Assembly (NCBI GenBank): GCA_964390805.1
Contig: CAYMKL010000031.1
Coordinates: 1-57,015, forward strand
Direction: 5' to 3'
Length of the DNA: 57,015 bases
From: CAYMKL01 sp964390805
GTDB taxonomy: Bacteria > Chloroflexota > Anaerolineae > VGOG01
The notes under the pieces are model-generated. The model did no database searches and was not told where the DNA came from. It saw only the letters and a program-made list of their open reading frames with translations. Numbering within the stretch: the stretch's first letter is position 1; each line of letters starts with the position of its first letter. Shown here in pieces: positions 1-6,516 of the stretch. The position numbers and the translations under genes are program-made.

Positions 1-580
1 TGTCGTAGTCTATGGTATTCTCGAACGCGACGATGCACCCGGTATCTACCAGGATTTTCTGGTTGTTGAGAGACTTCTCTACGATGGTGCCGCCGGCGTG
101 GACGAAAACCATGCCGTCGCCACGCAGCCGTTGGAGAATGAAGCCCTCCCCGCCGAAGAGTCCGGTCCCTAGCCTCTTGCTGAAGGCAATGCTCAGCTCA
201 GTGCCCATCGCCGCGCACAGGAAGGAATCCTTCTGGCAGATTAATTCGCCGTTCGTGTCGTCCAGGTCAATGGCGATTATCTTGCCCGGGTAGGGCGCTC
301 CGAAGGCCGCGTGCCGCTTGCCCTGGGGCGCGGCGTTGGTGAAGTGAGTCAGAAACAGCGACTCGCCGGTGATCATCCGCTTCCCCGCGCTCACCACCTT
401 GTCCAGGAAGCCAGCCTTCGGCTTGGAGCCATCCCCCATCCTGCTCTCAAAACCGATGCCATCCTCCATGTACATCATCACCCCGGCCTCTGCGATCACC
501 GTCTCGCCGGGGTCCAGTTCGATCTCCACGAACTGGAGATCGTCGCCAAAAATCTGGTAGTCAACCTCGTGCGCTTTCAT
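1..580 (-). CDS. AIM24 / TIGR00266-family protein, C-terminus cut by window edge
   Basis: Reading down from the ATG at 580 gives 193 codons with no stop before base 1, so the C-terminus lies outside the window. The protein starts MKAHEVDYQIFGDDLQFVEI, has the acidic EAGVMMYMEDGI stretch, the SLFLTHFTN segment, and glycine-rich GGEGFILQRLRGDG and VHAGGTIVEK motifs typical of the AIM24/TIGR00266 family. These are cytoplasmic beta-sheet proteins of uncertain function; no enzymatic residue is evident. The start is supported by GGAGGAT about 6 nt upstream and by a TTGCGC-17-TATAAT promoter at 640-668. It appears monocistronic at its 5' end. Family assignment is by remembered sequence pattern and is fairly secure; biological role is unknown. 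Confidence 0.8.
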   Translation of the reverse strand, partial: MKAHEVDYQIFGDDLQFVEIELDPGETVIAEAGVMMYMEDGIGFESRMGDGSKPKAGFLDKVVSAGKRMITGESLFLTHFTNAAPQGKRHAAFGAPYPGKIIAIDLDDTNGELICQKDSFLCAAMGTELSIAFSKRLGTGLFGGEGFILQRLRGDGMVFVHAGGTIVEKSLNNQKILVDTGCIVAFENTIDYD

Positions 581-639
581 AGTTCTATCCTCCTGTATTT
601 GTTTATCAAGCCTTATGTCCCGGCTTCTGAGTACTCCAG

Positions 640-668
640 ATTATACATCAGCAGCGGCGTTTGCGCAA
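640..668 (-). promoter_or_regulatory. sigma-70-type promoter for the AIM24-family gene
   Basis: On the minus strand TTGCGC (663-668) is followed after 17 bp by TATAAT (640-645) with an upstream TG. The ATG lies about 60 nt downstream. The -35 matches the (T/A)TGCG(T/C) form seen at four other promoters in the window. Confidence 0.6.
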
Positions 669-707
669 ACGCCCACCGCCAGTGCTAACCCTCTCGCTAA
701 CAATGAC

Positions 708-789
708 TCAATGTCATTGAGTTAGCTCATCAGTCCCGTCCTCGGGACGCCCGGGGACGGGCTTTGGAGCCTTATCTTAATGACATTGA
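708..789. repeat. Palindromic element with GC-rich hairpin core
   Basis: Outer arms TCAATGTCATT...AATGACATTGA (708 onward and ending 789) enclose a GC-rich hairpin at 735-761 (CCCGTCCTCGGG...CCCGGGGACGGG). The same core style, with different outer arms, recurs at 49625-49695 and in each unit of 51509-52023. There is no strong T-run, so it is not a textbook terminator. Confidence 0.6.
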
Positions 790-798
790 ATAATGACT

Positions 799-1602
799 TC
801 ACTCAATCACTACGTTGTCCAGATCCTCCTCCGGCTGGGGATAGCTCATGTTCAGCCCTTCCAGCGTCTCCACCAGGACACTAGCCACTACCAGGTTGCG
901 GTACCACTTGCGATTGGCCGGAACGATGTACCAGGGCGCCCACTTGGTGCTCGTCTTGCTGAGGACGTCTTCGTAAGCCCTCATGTACTCCGGCCACAGC
1001 TTGCGCTCCTCCAGGTCTCCCACTTTGAACTTCCAGCGCTTGTGTGGCTCGTCCAGCCGAGCCTGCAGGCGCTCCTTCTGCTCGTCCAGGTCTATGTGCA
1101 GGAAGAACTTGAGGATCGTCGTACCCTCCTGGGCCAGCATCCGTTCGAATTCGTTGATGTGGGCGTAGCGTTGGCTCCATACTTCTGGCGGCACCAGGCT
1201 GTGTACCCGTACCACCAGAACGTCCTCGTAGTGGCTGCGGTTGAAAATGACGATCTGGCCCTTGCCCGGTGTGTGCTTGTGGACTCGCCACAGGTAATCG
1301 TGGTCCAGTTCCACCCGTGTGGGCACTTTGAAGTTCGCCACTTTCACGCCCTGGGGATTCACGCCCTCAAAGACGTGGCGAATGGTGCCATCCTTGCCGC
1401 CAGTGTCCAGGGCCTGCAATACGACGAGCACCCTGTGCTTATGTTCAGCATAGAGCAATTCCTGCATCTCCTCCAGGCGCTCGTTCAGCGCTTTCAATAC
1501 CTCTCGCGCTTCCCGTTTGCCCCCAGAGAACACGCTTCTGTCGTTAGGATCCCATTGGCTCAAGTCAATGTGGCTGTTGGGTTTCACGCGATACTGTTCC
1601 AT
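799..1602 (-). CDS. ppk2: PPK2-family polyphosphate:nucleotide phosphotransferase
   Basis: This 267-aa protein should transfer phosphate between inorganic polyphosphate and nucleoside di- or monophosphates in the cytoplasm. The Walker A-like loop reads ALDTGGKDGTIRHVFEGVNP (about residues 62-81). A lid/Walker B region FNRSHYEDVLVVRVH follows, then DEQKERLQARLDEPHKRWKF and the conserved KWAPWYIVPANRKWYRN near the C-terminus. All are hallmarks of the PPK2 superfamily of about 270-300 residues. An open frame extends to 1758, but the ATG at 1602 has AGGAGG nine bases upstream and begins just before the conserved N-terminal region, so it is chosen. Whether it prefers AMP or ADP cannot be told here. 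It stands alone, with repeats on both sides. Confidence 0.93.
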   Translation of the reverse strand: MEQYRVKPNSHIDLSQWDPNDRSVFSGGKREAREVLKALNERLEEMQELLYAEHKHRVLVVLQALDTGGKDGTIRHVFEGVNPQGVKVANFKVPTRVELDHDYLWRVHKHTPGKGQIVIFNRSHYEDVLVVRVHSLVPPEVWSQRYAHINEFERMLAQEGTTILKFFLHIDLDEQKERLQARLDEPHKRWKFKVGDLEERKLWPEYMRAYEDVLSKTSTKWAPWYIVPANRKWYRNLVVASVLVETLEGLNMSYPQPEEDLDNVVIE

Positions 1603-1752
1603 AAGCTTGGGCCTCCTGGTAGGGTGGTCTTGCTGAAGTCGGAAACAGGGCGTCTCCAGGGTCATAATCTTACCACGTTTCCCCCATTTCTCCAAATGAA
1701 GAGCCCTGAGGTGTGTTTCACTTTGGGGGCAGATTTCAACAAAACTGGTGTT

Positions 1753-1877
1753 GAGCATCCTGAGTAGGCCGGAACGCAGTGGAGGCCATATCGAAGGGTG
1801 CGGTTATGTAAGGAATTGACCTTCAGCCGCACCCTTCGATACGCGCTCCGCATTGCTCCGCGCTACTCAGGATGCTC
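1753..1877. repeat. Large imperfect inverted repeat (about 52-bp arms)
   Basis: The left arm beginning GAGCATCCTGAGTAG and containing TATCGAAGGGTGCGGT is repeated in reverse complement (AGCCGCACCCTTCGATA ... CTACTCAGGATGCTC) around a short centre. It lies just upstream of ppk2. No ORF with coding character is present. It resembles the dispersed palindromes of Chloroflexota and some cyanobacterial genomes. Confidence 0.75.
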
Positions 1878-1945
1878 CGGTGAGACTGTCAAAGTGCGCT
1901 GCCCCAAAACTGAAACGCCGCTTGACAAAGGCAGTGGATGTGATA

Positions 1946-2140
1946 TGGGTGCGTTTCATTTCAGTTGGCGTTGTTGTCGTGGGGCACTGTCAACGGATTC
2001 AGGGAGCGGATTGAACAGATTCACGCTCGGATCAGAGAGGAGAAGTCTCGCCGGATAGGCGATCATCCGTTCAATCTGTTCCAGAAATCCGTTGACAGTA
2101 TGCCCTTCCAAGAACTCCCAACTCATTTGAAACGCACCCA
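1946..2140. repeat. Large imperfect inverted repeat (about 78-bp arms)
   Basis: The left arm (1946-2023, beginning TGGGTGCGTTTCA) and right arm (2063-2140, ending TGAAACGCACCCA) are imperfect reverse complements, including the shared word ACTGTCAACGGATT. The centre is about 39 bp. The element could form a ~195-nt hairpin, and nothing in it looks coding. Together with the 1753-1877 repeat it explains most of the 1603-2317 gap. Confidence 0.75.
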
Positions 2141-2222
2141 AACGAATCTGGCTGGTGGCATAGTGATTCGTTCAATCCACCCTATTCGTTGTCATAGCAG
2201 ACCCCCGGGAGTCTTGCAGAGC

Positions 2223-2253
2223 AAAGCGGGAGGCATGGAGCGCCTCCCGCTTT
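2223..2253 (-). terminator. Stem-loop terminator-like hairpin after the M1/MBL gene
   Basis: AAAGCGGGAGGC (2223-2234) pairs perfectly with GCCTCCCGCTTT (2242-2253) across a 7-base loop. It lies about 65 bp beyond the stop of the gene ending at 2318. The T-run after it on the minus strand is short, so termination strength is uncertain. Confidence 0.5.
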
Positions 2254-2317
2254 CTTCATGAAAGGTGCGACGCAGTGCAACCTTTGGTTGCCTTGAAGTG
2301 CGCCGCACCTGGGGCGT

Positions 2318-3958
2318 CTAGTCTTTTTCGATAACGCGCCCCACGCCGCCCTCAATGTAATCGTCGCCGTAGTCCTCGGCAAAAAGGGCGATGGCCCTTT
2401 CGCCGGTGCAATGGGTCGGACAGACCTGCCTCACGCCCAGCTCGCGAAACTGGGCAATGATGCGCCGAATCTGGCTCTGGCTTTTCTCGCCCAGGTGGAA
2501 CCCACCCACTACCAGGGCCACCTCATCCTCCACGACTTCCTTTGCCCGGCGCACCATCTTCACCACGCCAGGATGCGCACAGCCGGTGATCACCACCATT
2601 CCCTCCGGGGTCTCCACGATCAATCCCTGCTCGTGAGGAGGGCCGCTCAACTGGCCGGTGGAGTGGATGCCTGGGAGGATCTCCAGCGGATCGGTCGCCT
2701 CCACCAGACTGGTCTGAGCGCGTACGGCGTCTTTGAACGAGGCTGGAAACGAAGCCGGCACGTACACCGTCGGCTGGATGCCGGTGCGCAGTACGGGCTG
2801 GAGGCCATCGGTGTGATCGCCGTGGATGTGGGAGAGCACAATGGCCTCAATCGGCTGGGGGTCAAGACCCATCTTCTCCATGTTGTCGAGCAGCAGGAAT
2901 CCATTGCCGCCGGTGTCAAACAGCAGCGTGTGATCACCGTACTCCAGGTAGGCGGCAAATCCCCACCTGGCCCTCAGACGGGGGTTGTAGGCGGTGTTGT
3001 CGAAGACGATGGTTATACGCAGACCTCCAGTCCCTATGGGCTCTGTCGTGGGTGCCATTGTCGGTTCCGGTGTGTCCGTTGGCGGCACGGGCGTATCGGT
3101 CGGCGGAATCGGAGTCGCCGTGGGCGGCGCTGGCGTAGGTGTGGATGTAGGTGGGACTGGTGTAGGTGTAGATGTAGGTGGGACTGGCGTTGCGGTAGCG
3201 GTCGGTGGTACAGGGGTGGCCGTAGGCTCGGCTTTTCCACACTTCTCGTAGACCCACTCTTCAAACAACGCTGTCAAGTCGCATTGGCAGTGCTGCTCAG
3301 CAAGTTGCCGGAATGTTTCGCTGGTGCCGATGTCCCATTTGTGGGACTGGTAGTAATCACGCAGGAATTCGTCAAATGGTTTCTGCCCCATCTCCTTTGC
3401 CAGCGCTGCAACGAAAATTGGACCTCGACCATAGACGATCGGACTGTACTCATTGCGCGCGTAGGCTGCCGAGGGTAATCCGATGGGAATATCGGCGCGG
3501 TCAACCTGGTTCCAGCGGCCATCCCACGAACCACGGTAATCCTGGGCGGCACGCTTCCCATGAGTGTCTTCGTAGTAGAGCCCGGTGAGGTATTGGACAA
3601 TGGCCTCATCAAGCCAGGGTTCGTCTACCTGATCGTTCCCGACGGTGTTATAGAACCACTGGTGAGCTACCTCGTGGGCCACGGTGCTTTCAAGCATGAT
3701 TGGGGAAGGTAATCCCGAAACCTGTTTGTCTGGGTCATAGAGAGCAAGGGCCTGGACCACCACACCGGGATACTCCATGCCCAGTGCTCGCATCGGTGTG
3801 CTTAGAACGTCGAATTCGGTGTACGGATAGATGCCAAACCGCTCGTTGTAACTCCTCAGTGCGTCTGTCGCCACCTTCAAAGCCAGCTTTGCCCCCTCTT
3901 CCCGTTCAGGAAAAGCATAGCTGTTGATTGTCGTCTCCCCCACTGTCTCGCTGATCAC
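2318..3958 (-). CDS. C-terminal part of frameshifted M1 peptidase fused to metallo-beta-lactamase-fold domain
   Basis: This is the 3' part of one gene that begins at 4760. It carries the catalytic half of an M1 (gluzincin) aminopeptidase: substrate motif GMEYPGV, zinc motif HEVAHQWFYN and the downstream glutamate in DEPWLDEAIVQYL. A Pro/Thr linker of about 70 residues follows. The last ~210 residues are a metallo-beta-lactamase fold with HIHGDHTDG, TGCAHPGV and GGFHL, the pattern of the COG1237-type hydrolases. Attaching an MBL domain to a secreted M1 peptidase is unusual. The first ATG in this frame is internal to the peptidase domain, so it is not a natural start. A one-base shift near 3979-3983 joins it to the upstream frame (DFYL then VASENYTVISET). 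Confidence 0.8.
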   Translation of the reverse strand: MISETVGETTINSYAFPEREEGAKLALKVATDALRSYNERFGIYPYTEFDVLSTPMRALGMEYPGVVVQALALYDPDKQVSGLPSPIMLESTVAHEVAHQWFYNTVGNDQVDEPWLDEAIVQYLTGLYYEDTHGKRAAQDYRGSWDGRWNQVDRADIPIGLPSAAYARNEYSPIVYGRGPIFVAALAKEMGQKPFDEFLRDYYQSHKWDIGTSETFRQLAEQHCQCDLTALFEEWVYEKCGKAEPTATPVPPTATATPVPPTSTPTPVPPTSTPTPAPPTATPIPPTDTPVPPTDTPEPTMAPTTEPIGTGGLRITIVFDNTAYNPRLRARWGFAAYLEYGDHTLLFDTGGNGFLLLDNMEKMGLDPQPIEAIVLSHIHGDHTDGLQPVLRTGIQPTVYVPASFPASFKDAVRAQTSLVEATDPLEILPGIHSTGQLSGPPHEQGLIVETPEGMVVITGCAHPGVVKMVRRAKEVVEDEVALVVGGFHLGEKSQSQIRRIIAQFRELGVRQVCPTHCTGERAIALFAEDYGDDYIEGGVGRVIEKD

Positions 3959-4760
3959 AGTGTAGTTCTCGCTCGCGACTAAGGTAGAAGTCGCGGGCAG
4001 GGCCGGCAGCGAAGGTCAGGGTTTGCTTATCCGCTGCCTCCTCGCCGCTGACTTCGATCCCTGAGGCAACGATGGTCAGGCTGGCAGGGGCGGTCACGCG
4101 GACCAGGTAGAAGCTGGTGTCATAGTGGGTTACATCCCCGTTGATAGGGGGAATTTCCACATTCCAACCCTCGTCGTCGTAGGCCGGGATCACGGGGTAG
4201 AACTCATCCAGGACTAACACGCCGTCGAAGTATCCGAACAGGCCGTAGTTTCCGGCCATCTCCTGGGGCATTTCTACCTCAAAGTCCATCTGGATAACCA
4301 CCGCCTCACCAGGCTGCAAAGCCATCGGCAGCGGCACCCGCAGGGCACTATCCCGGAATTCGTAGGCGGGCTCTACGCCCTGGCCGTCCACCTTTGCCGC
4401 AGACACCGTTGCTTTCCCACCGGCCGTGTTGGGAAAGAGGCGGAAGTAGACCTCGTCTAGGGGTTCGTTTTCTCGGTTGGTATAGCGAACCTCCTCGTGA
4501 CCGTCCAGAAGGAGAAGGTCGTTAGCAATCTGGAAGTCAATGCGATACACGCTTGCACCCGTCAGGCGGTCGAGTACCTCCTGTTCCGCGTCAATCAGCC
4601 CGGCGCGGAAGATGGTGCGGTCGTCCCAGGATGTTTCAAACGGGTCGGCTGCAATGGGAGTGGGTGTGCTCGCTGGCGCGCTCGATTGGCAGGCCATGAG
4701 CGAGATAGTGACGAGGGTGAGGATCAGGTGTGTACACGTTTTCCTGGTGAGAGATTTCAT
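3906..4760 (-). CDS. N-terminal part of frameshifted M1-family peptidase lipoprotein
   Basis: The protein starts with a lipoprotein signal peptide ending in LMACQ, then a short Thr/Pro linker and the beta-rich N-terminal domain of M1 peptidases (YRIDFQIANDLLLLDGHEEV; YTNRENEPLDEVYFRLFPNT). AAGGAGG lies about 10 nt before the ATG at 4760. The frame stays peptidase-like down to GPARDFYL and then turns to nonsense (SRERELHCDQ). The peptidase sequence resumes in the frame of 2318-3958 if one base is removed from the TACCTTAG context near 3979-3983 (as read on the minus strand). The break could be an assembly or sequencing error or a real inactivating mutation. If intact, the product would be a membrane-anchored extracellular peptidase of about 810 residues. 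Confidence 0.75.
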   Translation of the reverse strand: MKSLTRKTCTHLILTLVTISLMACQSSAPASTPTPIAADPFETSWDDRTIFRAGLIDAEQEVLDRLTGASVYRIDFQIANDLLLLDGHEEVRYTNRENEPLDEVYFRLFPNTAGGKATVSAAKVDGQGVEPAYEFRDSALRVPLPMALQPGEAVVIQMDFEVEMPQEMAGNYGLFGYFDGVLVLDEFYPVIPAYDDEGWNVEIPPINGDVTHYDTSFYLVRVTAPASLTIVASGIEVSGEEAADKQTLTFAAGPARDFYLSRERELHCDQRDSGGDDNQQLCFS

Positions 4761-5022
4761 GAAACATTGCCTCCTTTTCGTTCCTGAAGCGTCCCGACCA
4801 ACTTCACAGCGCCGGGGAAAAAGCCGGTTATGTCTTGCATCGCCAGAGTCACCTGGTCATCTGTGAAGGCCAGGCTAAGACGCCAAATGAAGTTGTTACC
4901 GATTTCGTCTCGTCAGAACCACGACCATGTTCTTGCCGGGGGATACGATGATCCATTGCCCACCCCGGCCCCGCGCAGAATAGAAGTCGGGTGAGAGCCA
5001 CCACTCCAGGTCATTTCTTGGG
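4757..5022 (-). pseudogene. 3' remnant of a beta-lactamase-like serine hydrolase
   Basis: Between the WD40 gene and the M1 gene the minus strand reads LEWWLSPDFYSARGRGGQW followed by IIVSPGKNMVVVLT. This matches the C-terminal end of the serine hydrolases at 8966 and 10280 (YQWWIDD...GYSGQYIVVIADKDMVVVF). After a frameshift near 4912 it continues IGNNFIWRLSLAFTDDQVTL and ends at a TGA overlapping the next ATG. No catalytic part or start codon remains, so it is a 5'-deleted, frameshifted relic. Confidence 0.65.
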
Positions 5023-5034
5023 CATTTGCTGCTC

Positions 5035-6474
5035 TCAGCGAGGTATGCCCCATAGAGTCATCATCTTGTCAAAACCACCAGAGGCGAACAGTGAACCATC
5101 GGGGGCAAAGCTCACAGCCCCCACTTCGTCGTCATATTTGAGGGTGCGCAGTTCCTTGCCGGATGCCACGTCCCAAACTCTTATCGTGTGATCGGAATTC
5201 GCCGCGCCCGAAACCGCCAAGGCGCCATCCGGCGAAAAAGCCACGCTCATGACTTTGTCTCTATGCCCACTGAGGGTGCGTATCTCCTGCCCGTTTTCGA
5301 CGTCCCACAGTTTTATCGTGTGATCGCCGCTGGCCGAAGCCAGCACAGTGCCATCTGGAGAGAAGGTCACCTGGTACACATTTCCGACATGTCCACTGAG
5401 GGTATGCAACTCGTGCCCGCTCCTCACATCCCACAGTTTTACGGTGAAATCGGTATTTCCTGCCCCCGAAGCCAGCAAGGTGCCATTGGGCGAGAAAGCC
5501 ACGGCGCACGCGACGCCATGATGCCCACTGAGAGTGCGTATCTCTTGTCCGTTCTCGATGTCCCACAGTTTGATTGTGCCATCGGCGCCGCCCGAAGCCA
5601 GCAGAGCACCATCTGGCGAAAAAGCTACGCCGCAAATACCACGCCTGTGCCCACTCAGAGTGCGCAATTCCTGTCCGTTCTCTACATCCCATAGCTTTAT
5701 CGCCATATCGGAGCTGATCGAAGCCAAAAGGACGCCAGCGGGCGAGAAGGCCACGCCGTGGGCAACGGCGCCCTGGCCGCCGAGGGTACGCACCAATTGC
5801 CGGCTCTCCACATCCCACAGTTTAACCGTGCCATCAGCACCCCCCGAGGCCAAGAGTGCACCATCTGGCGAGAAGGCCAGTCCCCAGACACAGTCACTGT
5901 GCCCCCTGATGGTGTACAGCTTCTCTATCTGAGCAACCGTGGCCGGAGAGATAGCTCCAAGGCTTGGCATCGGCGTTGCAACTGTGGCCTCGGTCTGTGA
6001 CACGGCTGTAGCCTCAGGCCGCCAGGCAGGCCAGTAATCACCAGCTTGATGGTTGGTCAGTCGCCGCTGGTCGCTGCCGTCGGCGTTCATGACGTAGATT
6101 TCAGCGTTGCCGTCACGCTCAGAGTAGAAGGCGATCACTCCGCCACCGCTGCCGGCGAGAGACGGCAAGGGCGTGGCGGTAGAGGTAGGCTCCGCTTTGC
6201 TTATGGGTGTGGCTGTTGTCGCTGGTGTATCCGTGGGAGGTGGCGTATCGGTTGGTGGCACAGGCGTGGCCGTGGGTGAGGCAGGCGGTGTATCCGTCGG
6301 CGGCACGGGCGTGGCTGTGGGTGGAACTGGCGTGGCCGTGGGCGGCACCGCCCTCGCTGTAGGGGGTACCGGCGTAGCTGTGGTCTCACTTTTCCCACAA
6401 GCGGTGACAAGGGTCAAGACAATCATCACTGTGGCGATTACGCGAACGATATGTCCGATGCAGCGGGTAGACAT
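5035..6474 (-). CDS. WD40-repeat lipoprotein with a TolB-like repeat
   Basis: This is a 479-aa surface lipoprotein: signal peptide with lipobox LVTAC, a Pro/Thr linker to about residue 105, a single TolB/PD40-type repeat (AFYSERDGNAEIYVMNADGS), and seven consecutive WD40 repeats from about 180 to the end (for example RGHSDCVWGLAFSPDG and GTVKLWDVES). Seven repeats make one complete beta-propeller, so a scaffold or binding role outside the cell is likely; no catalytic residue is seen. The start has AAAGGAG five bases upstream. It sits among other secreted hydrolases on the same strand, 42 bp after the M28 peptidase gene, which suggests co-transcription. Confidence 0.88.
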   Translation of the reverse strand: MSTRCIGHIVRVIATVMIVLTLVTACGKSETTATPVPPTARAVPPTATPVPPTATPVPPTDTPPASPTATPVPPTDTPPPTDTPATTATPISKAEPTSTATPLPSLAGSGGGVIAFYSERDGNAEIYVMNADGSDQRRLTNHQAGDYWPAWRPEATAVSQTEATVATPMPSLGAISPATVAQIEKLYTIRGHSDCVWGLAFSPDGALLASGGADGTVKLWDVESRQLVRTLGGQGAVAHGVAFSPAGVLLASISSDMAIKLWDVENGQELRTLSGHRRGICGVAFSPDGALLASGGADGTIKLWDIENGQEIRTLSGHHGVACAVAFSPNGTLLASGAGNTDFTVKLWDVRSGHELHTLSGHVGNVYQVTFSPDGTVLASASGDHTIKLWDVENGQEIRTLSGHRDKVMSVAFSPDGALAVSGAANSDHTIRVWDVASGKELRTLKYDDEVGAVSFAPDGSLFASGGFDKMMTLWGIPR

Positions 6475-6516
6475 GATTTCACTCCTTTCGCTTTTCAGAC
6501 CTCTGGGCCAAGCAGT

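Noticed and set aside
793..1767. Long plus-strand frame opposite the polyphosphate kinase gene
   Set aside because: The minus strand encodes a clear PPK2 with all motifs; the plus frame is a codon-bias shadow.
2994..3251. Plus-strand ORFs rich in Gly-Val over lipoprotein linkers (also 6173-6628, 39452-39712)
   Set aside because: They are antisense shadows of Pro/Thr or TEVAPEP linker repeats in real genes and lack ribosome-binding sites.
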